From positions 26,922 through 90,921 of the forward strand of contig CAZFFP010000003.1 of the NCBI GenBank assembly GCA_964518215.1: a stretch of 64,000 nucleotides of DNA, written 5' to 3'. This stretch comes from CAYSGX01 sp964518215. Lineage in GTDB: Bacteria; Bacteroidota; Bacteroidia; Chitinophagales; CAIOSU01. The position numbers and the translations under genes are program-made. The notes under the pieces are model-generated. The model had not been told where the DNA came from. It worked only from the letters and a program-made list of their open reading frames with translations, and ran no database searches. Shown piece after piece: positions 45,144 through 54,294 of this stretch; position 1 is the first letter of the stretch; each line of letters begins with the position of its first letter.

Positions 45144-46340
45144 CTAGGCCGAAGCTCCTTCCGATTTTCTGGCTTTAATCAATTGCTTGCGATGCGAAAC
45201 TTCGTCCACTACCAACTTGCTGATGATTTCGTTCATGATTTCGGTAGTGCCGGCACCAATGGTCATCAGGCGGTTGTCGCGCCAGGCACGGGCTACGCCA
45301 AAATCTTCATTGTAGCCCCAGCCGCCATGAATTTGCAATGCCTCATTGATTACTTCCTGCGAAGTTTCAGATACAAATGCTTTTGCCATAGTAATAATAC
45401 CGATTGCGGCAGGACCTTCCTCTAAAAATTCATGCACGGCTCTGAACGAAATAGAGCGACAGGCTTCTATTTTAATAGCCATACTTGCCATCTTGTGGCG
45501 AATCACCTGAAACTTATTGATGGATTTGCCGAAAGCTTCTCTTTCTCTTGCATATTGTTTGGCTTTTTCTAAAGCCCACTCTGCGCCATAAGTGCCCATA
45601 ACGGCTGCAATCAATCGCTCTTCCTGAATATTGTTCATCACATAATAGAAACCCATATTGATTTCGCCCAAAAGATTTTCTTTCGGAACAATACAGTTTT
45701 CGAAAAACAATTGCCCGGTATCTGAAGAGTGCATCCCCAACTTGTTATCTACTCTTATTTTCTGAAAGCCGGGAGTATTGGTATCGAATATCAACAAACT
45801 CAGATTGTAGCTTTCTCCGGTGCGCACCAAAAGCACAATGAAATCTGCCATAGTGCCATTGGTAATCCACATTTTGGCTCCGTTCACCACAAAATGGTCG
45901 CCTTTGTCTTCTGCTTTGGTAGAAATATTGGCAAGGTCGGAGCCTACGTTAGGCTCGGTGAGTCCAAGCGCGGCAACTTTTTTGCCTTGTAAGGCGGGTT
46001 TCAAATATTTTTCCTTTTGTTCGGGAGTGCCTATAGCATTGATGAGTGGCAAAGGCAAATATGTATGTGCATAGAGCGACATGGCAAGTCCGCCCAAATT
46101 AGAATAAGCCAACTCTGACGAAACTACTACGGCAGACCAAAGGTCCTGACCCGCACCTCCTACATCTTCAGGAAAACTCACTCCGAGAAATCCCATATCG
46201 CCCATTTTTTCAAAAATATGGCGGGGACATTCTTTCTTTTTCTCCCATTCATCGGCATAGGGTATCATTTCGGTTTCTACGAATTGCCTCATGGATTGGC
46301 GCAGTAATTCGTGCTGTTCATTAAATGGATTCCAGGACAT
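45144..46340 (-). CDS. Acyl-CoA dehydrogenase
   Basis: This 398-residue FAD-dependent acyl-CoA dehydrogenase is distinct from the one at 23600. FAD-contact motifs LTEPNVGSD (127-135) and WITNG (158-162) are present. The classic catalytic Glu motif reads IGAGTTEIM, without Glu at the usual place; E241 in QEERLIAA is the likely base, as in isovaleryl-CoA and long-chain enzymes. Upstream in the same orientation is a free-standing AtuA C-terminal-domain gene, with an 82-base gap. In Pseudomonas, AtuA and acyl-CoA dehydrogenases belong to the terpenoid (citronellyl-CoA) pathway, so a branched-chain substrate is possible. Confidence 0.92.
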   Translation of the reverse strand: MSWNPFNEQHELLRQSMRQFVETEMIPYADEWEKKKECPRHIFEKMGDMGFLGVSFPEDVGGAGQDLWSAVVVSSELAYSNLGGLAMSLYAHTYLPLPLINAIGTPEQKEKYLKPALQGKKVAALGLTEPNVGSDLANISTKAEDKGDHFVVNGAKMWITNGTMADFIVLLVRTGESYNLSLLIFDTNTPGFQKIRVDNKLGMHSSDTGQLFFENCIVPKENLLGEINMGFYYVMNNIQEERLIAAVMGTYGAEWALEKAKQYAREREAFGKSINKFQVIRHKMASMAIKIEACRSISFRAVHEFLEEGPAAIGIITMAKAFVSETSQEVINEALQIHGGWGYNEDFGVARAWRDNRLMTIGAGTTEIMNEIISKLVVDEVSHRKQLIKARKSEGASA

Positions 46341-46422
46341 TTTTGGTTGTTTTTAAAGGTTTAAAAAAGTATTGTTTTCAATAACAAAATAAAGGTTACA
46401 AGGTTAGCAACAGAAAAGCTGT

Positions 46423-46743
46423 TTATTCATTCACTTCGAGTTCGAGGCGCAGCAAATGGCTGCTGAAATTTTTCCCTAAGGTATCTATTCTCATGGAACG
46501 CGATGCGCCTCCGTCTAATGCTCCATGACACACAAAATTCAGTGCCTCAATATTTGACCATTCGTAGCGCACTACTTCGCCTTTAATAAGGTTGCCGAAA
46601 TGATTTTTCACCACATCTGCCGTCAGATATTTTTGTAAAACAGCATAATGCTCCGGTTTGCGAGCCATGACACCGATATTGCACACATCGTTTTTATCTC
46701 CGCTGCGGGCACTGGCAATGTCTATGAGTTTTATTTTTTTCAT
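46423..46743 (-). CDS. Free-standing AtuA C-terminal domain protein
   Basis: This small protein (107 residues from ATG 46743) matches the C-terminal part of AtuA/DUF1446 proteins of acyclic terpene utilisation: IDIASARSGDK, NIGVMARKPEHY, YEWSNIEALNFVCHGALDGG, then SMRIDTLGK. In AtuA this region follows a large N-terminal domain; here that domain is absent from the window. Two-gene versions occur in other bacteria, so the partner may be elsewhere. The gene precedes the acyl-CoA dehydrogenase on the same strand. Starts further upstream (46752 ATG, 46779 TTG) are in frame but add residues outside the conserved region. Confidence 0.82.
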   Translation of the reverse strand: MKKIKLIDIASARSGDKNDVCNIGVMARKPEHYAVLQKYLTADVVKNHFGNLIKGEVVRYEWSNIEALNFVCHGALDGGASRSMRIDTLGKNFSSHLLRLELEVNE

Positions 46744-47340
46744 GAGTTGCATTTTTAATTTTCGTCTGTAAATTAACAAGAATCAACGGTATGTCTTAAT
46801 TTGAAACTTCGGGTTGATTTTTTATGTCGCCATGTTTCGATTGAGTATAGTATAGTAAATAGCCATATTCCCTTAAGGGCATATCATAAGGCTGCTAAGT
46901 TTCATCAATTCATGCTGAGAGAACTGACATAGAAATTGGGGCTGTCACTTTATCCCCCGCCTAAGTAAAAAGCCTACATGCGCCCTCCCGAAGCAAGTTA
47001 GGGACAGGCTCTTCGCAAACTCACAACAACTACCCGCAAGGGAGGACATTTGAGTTGCGCTACATTACAAAAATGGTTTTATGATTTCATCAATGCTTTT
47101 TAGTCTCCCTTATGTGATGCCTTCGCAGCCGAGCGAGGATTCCTACTGCGTTGAGTAGGAATAAAGGCAGACAAGAGTATATACCAATCTGCGTGCAACG
47201 AAAATCCCTTCTAAGCATCATATTTAGGGTAATGATTATATTTATAGCCATTGCTCCTAAAATTTTCCTGTTTTTCTAAACATAATGTAGCTTAAAGCTT
47301 CAATGCTAACGAATAGCTTTTGAGAATTGCACTACAGTAG
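46744..47340. other. Intergenic region, repeats only
   Basis: I see no gene in these roughly 600 bases. They hold a palindrome around CCCTTAAGGG (near 46872), the hairpin repeat at 47135-47167 and C-rich strings near 46945-47010. The promoter of the AtuA-domain gene should lie at the left end, but none is clear. Confidence 0.45.
47135..47167. repeat. Hairpin repeat, copy 2 (loop TGCGTTGA)
   Basis: ATTCCTAC (47139-47146), TGCGTTGA, GTAGGAAT (47155-47162) form a perfect eight-base-pair stem. GAGG precedes and AAAGG follows, as in copy 1 at 44961-44992. Confidence 0.7.
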
Positions 47341-49186
47341 TCAAAGCTTCATCAATTGTCTGCGATAAACATTTTGAGGCGTTTCCATAATTAAGATATA
47401 ATTGCCGGGAGCCAGTTCAGGAGCATTAATATTGAGATAGTTGATGCCCGGTTGAAAACCGCTGAGCGAATTTTCTTTCATCACTTTGCCTGTAAGGTCA
47501 ATAATACGCACTTTAACGGGTTGTGAAGTTTCTACATAAAATTGAACCGTGAACCGTTCGCCAAAAGGATTCGGATATGCACCAATCACCACAATATCAT
47601 CTCGTTCGGTTGTAGTAACAATTTGCTGAACGGTAAATGGCGCCAATGGAACCACATCTACTAATCCGGCATTTTCTCCATCACCGTTGCGCAGGAACCG
47701 TTCGTTATTGTTTACTTTCCAAGAGGTTTCGAATGAAGTATTGATATTGCCTGCTTGCAACTTACTTTGAATGAGATAGTAATTGGCTTGAGTGCGGTCT
47801 TTTTTAATATCTAAAATATAGTAACCGTGTTGAGTCAGCTTTACATATCTCACGTGAGAATTACTAAGTGTAACAGCAAATTCACCGCCCGAAATCGGAA
47901 AGCCCGGAGAAGTAATACTTGTAGTAACAAACTCGACTCCTGCTGCACCGGCACGGGTAGAACTGTTATAACTTCCTGTTGGAAGGTCGTTTGCCCAGGC
48001 TGTATGAATATCACCGGTAAGCACCACCATATTTCTGATATTGTTGCTCAGCACATGGTCATAAATTTTTTGTCTTTCGGCAGGATAACCATCCCACTGG
48101 TCATAATTTGCTGTAATGCCCACTAATCTAAATGGCGCCATCATTACCTGCTGCGCTAAAACCTTCCATTGAGTAGTGGTATCATTTAATTGTTGTAATA
48201 ACCAATTATATTGGTCTTGTCCCAAAATGGTGCGGTTTATATCATTCACCACGCCCGAACTTGAAGATTGTGCTTCTCTTCCTTCCAGACGAGTATCTAA
48301 CACAATAATATCTGCCAAATCTCCGTAGCGAAACTTCCGGTAAATTCTGGTTTCCTGCGGAACGGGAAATTCTCTTACGGGCAACCATTCCAGATATGCC
48401 TGAATAGAAGCCGCTTTTCTGTCAGCCCACGGGCCTTCAGTATTAGGGTTGTGATTATCTGCACCGCCTACCCACGAATCGTTAGCGCTTTCATGGTCGT
48501 CCCAGGTAACTATCCAGGGATATTGCTGATGCAATTTTCTAAGTTGATGGTCGAGTCTATAGTGTGAATGACGAATGCGATAATCGCTAAGGGTTACTGT
48601 TGCTGTTTGAGGCTCATGCACCCGGTCGCTCAAGTTGGCGGAATATCCACCAGCTTCATATTCGTATATATAATCGCCCAGATGAATCACGGCATCAATA
48701 TCGTTTCTGTAAGTGAGATTTTCATAAGCATTAAAATATCCGTGCTGATAGTTGGAACAGGATACTACTGCAAAACGAAGATGTTCATTATCGCCTGTTG
48801 GAGCAGTTTTGGTGCGTCCCGTGAGTGAATATGCGCCCCCGGTTTCAAACTGAAAATAGTAATAGGTTGCAGGCGAAAGCCCCGTTACATCCACTTTAAC
48901 GGTATAGTCTCTCGCGGCAGTAGCCATAGCAACTCCATTATTTACAATATTCTGAAACAAAGTATCTGTAGCCACTCTCCAATTCACTTCTACATCGGTA
49001 AGCGTATCCAATGTAACTCTCGTCCAAATAATAACTCTGTCAGATAGTGGGTCGCCTGATGCAACACCATGATAAAAAGGCTCTAAATCAGGTTCGAAAG
49101 AAAGTCTTGAATTTGAATTGTGATTTTGCTGTGCCTGAAGGGAGAAAACAAAAAAAAATAAAAAGAGAAGTAAGCGCTTTATTCAT
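47341..49186 (-). CDS. PhoD-like alkaline phosphatase with T9SS sorting domain; frameshift in signal peptide
   Basis: This is a metallophosphatase of the PhoD family, exported by the type IX system. Core motifs are HLGDYIYEYE, TWDDHE and LTGDIHTAWAND; the last about 80 residues (AYPNPFGERFTVQFYV to YRRQLMKL) are a type A sorting domain. The intact frame seen alone begins at a TTG (49011) inside the PhoD N-terminal domain. Upstream the same frame continues through a PhoD-type start (FYHGVASGDPLSDRVIIWTR) back to a signal peptide whose ATG at 49186 is in another frame. A T9 run (49150-49158) separates them; with eight T the two join into one protein of about 614 residues. This is either a sequencing error or a slippage/phase-variation site. 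Confidence 0.85.
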
Positions 49187-49496
49187 TAACATTATTTTTT
49201 AAAACTCTACGAAGTTATTGAATTGCTCGGATTATCTGAGGAGCATTTAATATTTCATCACAGTTATTTGTTCATTTCTTATACTATTGGAATCCTATGG
49301 AGCATTGAAGAAGGGAAAACAGCGCTTGTGTTTAGAGAAATAAATATTCAGAAATATTTTTTCGGGTAATGATAAAATAAAAATGCGGAAAGGTTTTTAG
49401 ACCAAATTCAATTATTGATTCTGCTCCACGGTTTAAAGTGTGTGCTATATTTTAGACTTTGTATATATGCCGAAGTGCAAATGGTATGCAAATAAT
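49187..49496. other. Intergenic region, nothing recognised
   Basis: Up to 49496 I see no gene. TAACTTCG on the minus strand (49217-49210) is a weak candidate -7 element for the PhoD-like gene. Confidence 0.4.
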
Positions 49497-49528
49497 AAAA
49501 AAGGTTTCAGCGTTAATTCGCTGAAACC
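49497..49528 (-). terminator. Rho-independent terminator of tRNA-Leu
   Basis: Read on the minus strand, GGTTTCAGCG and CGCTGAAACC form a ten-base-pair stem with a six-base loop (49528-49503), followed by six T (49502-49497). It begins six bases after the tRNA 3' end. Confidence 0.85.
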
Positions 49529-49533
49529 CTTAG

Positions 49534-49617
49534 TGCCGAAGGCGGGACTCGAACCCGCACGATATTGCTATCACACGCCCCTGAAACGTGCGTGTCTACC
49601 AATTCCACCACTTCGGC
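49534..49617 (-). tRNA. tRNA-Leu (anticodon CAG)
   Basis: The 84-base cloverleaf has acceptor stem GCCGAAG/CTTCGGC with discriminator A, the D-arm GTGGAATTGGTAGACACG typical of tRNA-Leu, and anticodon CAG at 49583-49581 (stem CACGT/GCGTG with one wobble pair). It also has a long variable arm and the T-arm GGGTTCGAGTCCC. CCA is not encoded. It reads CUG codons. Confidence 0.95.
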
Positions 49618-49699
49618 ATTATTCAGTGTTTTAAAAAAAAAACAACCAATTTCTATCTTCAAGGTGTTGCAAATATATTGGAAAAACAGAAACCCCAAA

Positions 49700-52006
49700 T
49701 TAAAACTCATAACTCAACTGCACAGTATAGTTTCTTGGAGGCTCAATGAAGCCGGGTCTCACAGTGTATTGAGTGTTGGCAACATTTTTAGCCAAAACCA
49801 TAATCCTAGCTTTTTCATTAAAATCGTATCCTGCCCGCACATCAAAAATTGCCTGACCTCTGTTGTGGTCATTACGGAATCGGGCAATACCTCTGGCAGA
49901 TAAAGCATCGGTTTCAAAACCCTGCTCAATATTTTCCATAAAGCTATTATAGGTTGCAGTTAACCCTAATGAAACTTTTTTGTAGGTAGCCTGAATATCG
50001 CCTTTGGCTGAATGCCTGAAACGATAATTCAAAATGTTTTTTCGGGTAGAATCTACTTGTGAATTAAAATTCAAATCAATGGGGTCTAAATAATTATAAC
50101 CCGCTAAGAAACTGAACGGAATACCAAATAAAACACCTTGAGCAATAGTTGAAACTTCAAAACCTGCAATTTGAGCATCAGTAACATTCTTCGCCTGAAA
50201 CGAAAGCCTACCTGCTGAGATCCCTGCAATCATAAAGTCAATCATGTTTTCATATCGGGTAACGAATCCTGCAACATCAAAATACCCGAACCATTTAGAA
50301 ATTTTAAACGCTTGTTTAATACCAAGCTCTGCGCTCCAGCCATATTCCGTTTGTAAATCGGGATTTGGCACTACAAGAATACCATTCCGTACCGTTTCGG
50401 TAAACTTTTCAGAAACGCTCGGATATCTGAATCCTTGACCGGCAGATGCTCTAACGTATGTTCCTTCGGCAACTTGCACGTTAAAGCCGCCTCTGAAAAT
50501 AGGTTTGTAAAAAGGCTTCAAAGTATCCATTTGGATGTATTCAAATCTGCCACCGAAAGTGAGCGTAATACGGTCAATAAATTTTTTGTCAACTTGAAGA
50601 AATGCTGCCGCATTTCGCTGCTTCCGTTTCCCTGTAATTTTGCTATCCACATCAGAATAAGTACCTGCAACTCCGGTTACAAAATCGAATCCTAATTTCT
50701 TCAGCTTGCTGTGGAACGTGTATTCTCCATACATAGATTGTGCGTCATTATCTTCTCCGTTACTCATTCGTTGCCTTAAATAATAATAGCGTCCCCTCAG
50801 GCTGTGCATGTGATTTTTCTTGTCGAAATAAGTAATGTAAGGGTCAATTGCTATTGGAATTGTCGAGAAACTTCCTACTTCCTGTGGAACATAAGCTAAA
50901 CTATCTAAACACTGACATTTTTCATTAATTAAAGGCTGGTAAGCTGCCGGAACAAAGCGATTTCCGGTAGTGTCGCCATAATCTTTATAAAGGAAGAAAA
51001 AGCCGCCACCGGAAGAGCTTATGTTGGTATTCAATCCTAATGTGAGATTATCAATATTTTTGGGTCTCCAGCGGGTTTTGATGAATGTGCGCGAAACTCT
51101 GGTATCTCCGGCAAACAGGTAGTTTTTATTTTCATTATGGCTGCCACCAATCACTAAATCGAACTGTTTATATTTTTTTCTATGCACAAAACTTCCGCCC
51201 CCGAACATGGGACGATTTTCCCACCAAATCAAATCCTTTTTTCCCTTTGGAAAGGGATTGCTATAGCTGCCGAAAAACAGGGTAACTTTTGAAAAAGGCT
51301 CACTTTTAGGCCAGGCAGTCCGAAAATTTATCAAGCCATTGAGAGCGGTAGAGCCATACATGGAAGAAGCAGCGCCTTTTATTACTTCAATTTGCTCCAG
51401 ATTTTCCAAAGGCAACGAATTTAAATCGGCACCCTGATTCTGTGGACCCAAATAAGGAATGTCATCTAACAGAACCAAAACCCTGCTGCCCGCACCACCC
51501 GTATAACCCGAGCCACCACGAATATTAATTTGCTCTCCCACCAGGTTCACCCCCGGAATTCTCGCCAACGCTTTATCTGCTGTTACTGCATTGTAGTCTT
51601 GAACAAATTGCCCGCCCAATACTTCCATCGAAACAATTTCCTCATCAATTTTCTTTTCATATTTACTGGAACTAACTACCACCAAGCCCAGCGATTGCGA
51701 CTGTAAAGTCAAAAGAATATCATATATATATGTTTGGCCTGCTTCTACTCTCTGCCTTTTTGAAACTAAAGAATAACCAATGTATTTAAATTCGATTAAA
51801 TAAAATCCGGGCTTGAGCTTAACTTCATAATTGCCATCTAAATCAGAAACGGTTCCGGTGCCATCGTCAGAATAAATATTTACACCAATAAGTGGTTCTT
51901 TTGAATCATGATCTTTTATAGAGCCTTTTATTATTCCGAATTCTTCTTGTGCGTATACCGTTGAAAACACAATGCAAAGCATCAATGACAATAGTTTGGT
52001 TCTCAT
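49700..52006 (-). CDS. TonB-dependent outer-membrane receptor
   Basis: This 768-residue receptor takes up a large solute across the outer membrane using TonB energy. A signal peptide (1-19) is followed by a carboxypeptidase-regulatory-like domain (about 24-110, GSIKDHDSKEPLIGVNIYSDD), the plug (about 120-235, including ALARIPGVN and IRGGSGYTGG) and the beta-barrel ending in aromatic Phe (NYTVQLSYEF), as required for outer-membrane insertion. No SusD-like lipoprotein lies beside it, so it is not a polysaccharide locus. The ligand is unknown; iron compounds, vitamins or nickel are typical. It is divergent from sufB. Confidence 0.92.
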   Translation of the reverse strand: MRTKLLSLMLCIVFSTVYAQEEFGIIKGSIKDHDSKEPLIGVNIYSDDGTGTVSDLDGNYEVKLKPGFYLIEFKYIGYSLVSKRQRVEAGQTYIYDILLTLQSQSLGLVVVSSSKYEKKIDEEIVSMEVLGGQFVQDYNAVTADKALARIPGVNLVGEQINIRGGSGYTGGAGSRVLVLLDDIPYLGPQNQGADLNSLPLENLEQIEVIKGAASSMYGSTALNGLINFRTAWPKSEPFSKVTLFFGSYSNPFPKGKKDLIWWENRPMFGGGSFVHRKKYKQFDLVIGGSHNENKNYLFAGDTRVSRTFIKTRWRPKNIDNLTLGLNTNISSSGGGFFFLYKDYGDTTGNRFVPAAYQPLINEKCQCLDSLAYVPQEVGSFSTIPIAIDPYITYFDKKNHMHSLRGRYYYLRQRMSNGEDNDAQSMYGEYTFHSKLKKLGFDFVTGVAGTYSDVDSKITGKRKQRNAAAFLQVDKKFIDRITLTFGGRFEYIQMDTLKPFYKPIFRGGFNVQVAEGTYVRASAGQGFRYPSVSEKFTETVRNGILVVPNPDLQTEYGWSAELGIKQAFKISKWFGYFDVAGFVTRYENMIDFMIAGISAGRLSFQAKNVTDAQIAGFEVSTIAQGVLFGIPFSFLAGYNYLDPIDLNFNSQVDSTRKNILNYRFRHSAKGDIQATYKKVSLGLTATYNSFMENIEQGFETDALSARGIARFRNDHNRGQAIFDVRAGYDFNEKARIMVLAKNVANTQYTVRPGFIEPPRNYTVQLSYEF

Positions 52007-52037
52007 AAATTAGTTTTTGGTTGACTAAAATGTGCCG

Positions 52038-52066
52038 CAAATGTATCGGAAATTACCAAATCGCAA
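52038..52066 (-). promoter_or_regulatory. Promoter of the TonB-dependent receptor gene
   Basis: On the minus strand TTG (52066-52064), an 18-base spacer and TACATTTG (52045-52038) match the Bacteroidota consensus. The -7 element ends 31 bases before the ATG. Confidence 0.58.
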
Positions 52067-52218
52067 TTCACATGATTTTCGGTACAACATGAAAGTAAAT
52101 ATTTCTGTTACATTATGCATCTTCCGATTTCAACATTATAGTGCATAACACTTTTGATAGAAATATATAGATTTAAAAAATGTTTGTAAAAATGAACCAT
52201 TTAAAGCAAAATTTCTTT

Positions 52219-52235
52219 TTTAGATTCAATCTAAA
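52219..52235. promoter_or_regulatory. Palindromic operator-like site overlapping the sufB promoter
   Basis: TTTAGAT-TCA-ATCTAAA is a perfect 7-3-7 inverted repeat ending five bases before the -7 element of sufB, where a bound repressor would block RNA polymerase. The regulator is not identified; an iron- or cluster-sensing dimer is an inference from the target genes. Confidence 0.55.
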
Positions 52236-52240
52236 CAAGC

Positions 52241-52248
52241 TATTTTTG
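52241..52248 (+). promoter_or_regulatory. -7 promoter element of the suf operon
   Basis: TATTTTTG fits TAnnTTTG exactly and is 20 bases before the sufB ATG. The region where a -33 TTTG would lie is taken by a T run and the palindrome, so an activator may be needed. Confidence 0.6.
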
Positions 52249-52268
52249 CAACAATCACTAACATTGCT

Positions 52269-53714
52269 ATGCCCGAAGAAACAGATATTATAAGAGAAGT
52301 AACTTCTCAGGAATACAAGTATGGTTTTGTGTCCGACATCGAATCCGATTCGGCTCCAAAAGGCTTGAATGAAGATACCGTAAGGTTTATTTCCTCCAAA
52401 AAAGACGAGCCTGAATGGTTGTTGGAGTGGCGTTTGGCAGCCTTTCGTGCTTGGGAAAAGATGAAAGAACCCAATTGGCACAATGTGAAATACCCGCCTA
52501 TCAATTATCAGGACATTATATACTATTCGGCACCTAAACCCAAGAAAAAATTAGAAAGCATGGATGAAGTGGACCCCGAACTGAGGGCTACTTTTGAAAA
52601 ATTGGGTATTTCCTTAACCGAACAAAAATTACTGTCAGGCGTGGCGGTAGATGCGGTAATTGACAGCGTTTCGGTAACTACCACCTATAAAAAGAAATTA
52701 GCCGAGTTAGGCATTATTTTCTGCTCGTTCAGCGAAGCGGTAAAAGAGCATCCCGATTTGGTGAAAAAATATCTGGGCAGCGTAGTTCCTGTGCGCGACA
52801 ATTATTTTGCAGCACTCAACAGCGCAGTGTTCAGTGATGGTTCGTTTGTGTATATTCCCAAAGGCGTTCGTTGCCCGATGGAACTTTCTACCTATTTCCG
52901 CATCAATGCCGAAAATACCGGTCAGTTTGAACGCACGCTCATTGTGGCAGATGAAAGCAGTTATGTGAGTTATCTCGAAGGCTGCACGGCTCCCATGCGC
53001 GATGAAAATCAGTTACATGCTGCAGTGGTAGAATTGGTGTCTTTAGACGATGCTGAAATCAAATACTCCACCGTGCAAAATTGGTATCCGGGCGATAAAA
53101 ACGGGAAAGGGGGCATTTACAATTTTGTTACCAAGCGGGGTATTTGTTCGGGCAAAAATTCCAAAATCAGTTGGACTCAGGTTGAAACCGGAAGTGCCAT
53201 TACCTGGAAATATCCGAGTGTGATTCTGAAAGGCGAAAACAGCATCGGGGAGTTTTATTCGGTGGCGGTTACCAATAATTATCAGCAAGCCGACACCGGC
53301 ACCAAAATGATTCATATTGGCAAAAACACCCGCAGCCGCATTGTGTCGAAAGGCATTTCTGCTGGAAAAAGTCAAAACAGCTATCGCGGTTTGGTAAAAG
53401 TGAATAAGAATGCCGAAAAAGCATATAATTACTCTCAATGCGATTCGCTGCTCATTGGCGACCGCTGCGGGGCGCACACTTTTCCATATTTGGAAATTGG
53501 CAACAAATTGGCAACCGTAGAGCACGAAGCCACCACCTCAAAAATTGGCGAAGACATATTGTTCTATTGCAACCAGCGCGGACTTTCTACCGAAGATGCC
53601 GTGAACCTCATTATCAACGGCTATTGCAAAGAAGTTTTCAAAAACCTGCCTATGGAATTTGCTGCCGAAGCGCAAAAGTTGTTGGCGGTGAGTTTGGAGG
53701 GAAGCGTGGGGTAG
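52269..53714 (+). CDS. sufB: Fe-S cluster assembly scaffold protein SufB
   Basis: This is a scaffold subunit of the SufBCD complex, on which iron-sulfur clusters are built. The protein is 481 residues, the normal length. Conserved segments include YIPKGVRCPMELSTYFRIN, YLEGCTAPMRDENQLHAAVVE and RGLSTEDAVNLIINGYC near the C-terminus. It heads the operon sufB, antitoxin, toxin, sufC, sufD. The cysteine desulfurase SufS, which often follows sufD in this phylum, is not in the window. Confidence 0.97.
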   Translation: MPEETDIIREVTSQEYKYGFVSDIESDSAPKGLNEDTVRFISSKKDEPEWLLEWRLAAFRAWEKMKEPNWHNVKYPPINYQDIIYYSAPKPKKKLESMDEVDPELRATFEKLGISLTEQKLLSGVAVDAVIDSVSVTTTYKKKLAELGIIFCSFSEAVKEHPDLVKKYLGSVVPVRDNYFAALNSAVFSDGSFVYIPKGVRCPMELSTYFRINAENTGQFERTLIVADESSYVSYLEGCTAPMRDENQLHAAVVELVSLDDAEIKYSTVQNWYPGDKNGKGGIYNFVTKRGICSGKNSKISWTQVETGSAITWKYPSVILKGENSIGEFYSVAVTNNYQQADTGTKMIHIGKNTRSRIVSKGISAGKSQNSYRGLVKVNKNAEKAYNYSQCDSLLIGDRCGAHTFPYLEIGNKLATVEHEATTSKIGEDILFYCNQRGLSTEDAVNLIINGYCKEVFKNLPMEFAAEAQKLLAVSLEGSVG

Positions 53715-53771
53715 GTTTAGTAGTGAGATGTGAGATTTGAGAAGTGAGACAGTTTTATCAAAACAACAATT

Positions 53772-54008
53772 ATGAAAACAATCACTATAAAAATTCAAAG
53801 TGAAAAGGATGCCGAATTGATTAAGCGTCTTTTGTCTGAAGCGAATTTCGAAGCCTTAGTTGAAACTCAAGAAGAAAGTGATTATGAAATTTCAGAAGAA
53901 GAATTGCAAATGCTCGAAGAACGCTGGGAGAAATATAAAGCCAATCCTGATTCTGCCATAACATTAGATGCGCTGAAAGAAAAAATCAAAAAGAAATATG
54001 GCATTTAA
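53772..54008 (+). CDS. Antitoxin-like small protein of a toxin-antitoxin pair
   Basis: This 78-residue acidic protein has an N-terminal strand-helix (MKTITIKIQSEKDAELIKRL) and a Glu-rich C-terminal helix that would neutralise a basic toxin. It overlaps the next, RelE/ParE-like gene by 11 bases, the usual layout of type II modules. It resembles the short antitoxin-like proteins found beside ParE/RelE toxins in Bacteroidota; I cannot assign a precise family. A repeat-like leader (GTGAGATGTGAGATTTGAG) fills the 57 bases after sufB. Confidence 0.78.
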   Translation: MKTITIKIQSEKDAELIKRLLSEANFEALVETQEESDYEISEEELQMLEERWEKYKANPDSAITLDALKEKIKKKYGI

Positions 54009-54294
54009 TGTGGTATTTCATGAAGAGGCTGAACAAGAAATTTTTGATGCTGCGAATTTTTATGAAGAAGTTTCTCATACGCTGACAATTGAATTTTTTG
54101 ATGAATTATTTAGTGTAATTGACACAGTTGTTGCCTCGCCAAACAGAAATCAGGAAATCTCGAAAGGATTCAGAAAATCAAATTTGAAAAGATTTCCTTT
54201 TAAAGTAGTTTACAAAATTGAAAATGAAAAAATAGTTGTTGTTGCGATTGCACATCATAAACGCAAACCGAATTATTGGAAAAAAAGAAAATAA
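53998..54294 (+). CDS. RelE/ParE-family toxin
   Basis: This 98-residue basic protein has the RelE/ParE fold pattern: an opening strand (FNVVFHEEAEQEI), two helices, then strands with RFPFKVVYKIENEKIVVVAIAH and the basic tail HHKRKPNYWKK. RelE members cut mRNA on the ribosome; ParE members poison gyrase. The sequence looks more ParE-like, but this is not settled. It sits 29 bases before sufC, inside the suf operon, so it shares the suf promoter unless the pair has its own. Confidence 0.85.
   Translation: MAFNVVFHEEAEQEIFDAANFYEEVSHTLTIEFFDELFSVIDTVVASPNRNQEISKGFRKSNLKRFPFKVVYKIENEKIVVVAIAHHKRKPNYWKKRK

Noticed and set aside
46865..46885. CCCTTAAGGG palindrome as an operator
   Set aside because: It is far from any gene start and lies in a repeat-rich gap; a lone ten-base palindrome is not enough support.
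49011..49013. TTG at 49011 as the true start of the PhoD-like gene
   Set aside because: Clear PhoD N-terminal sequence and a signal peptide lie upstream, separated only by a T9 run.
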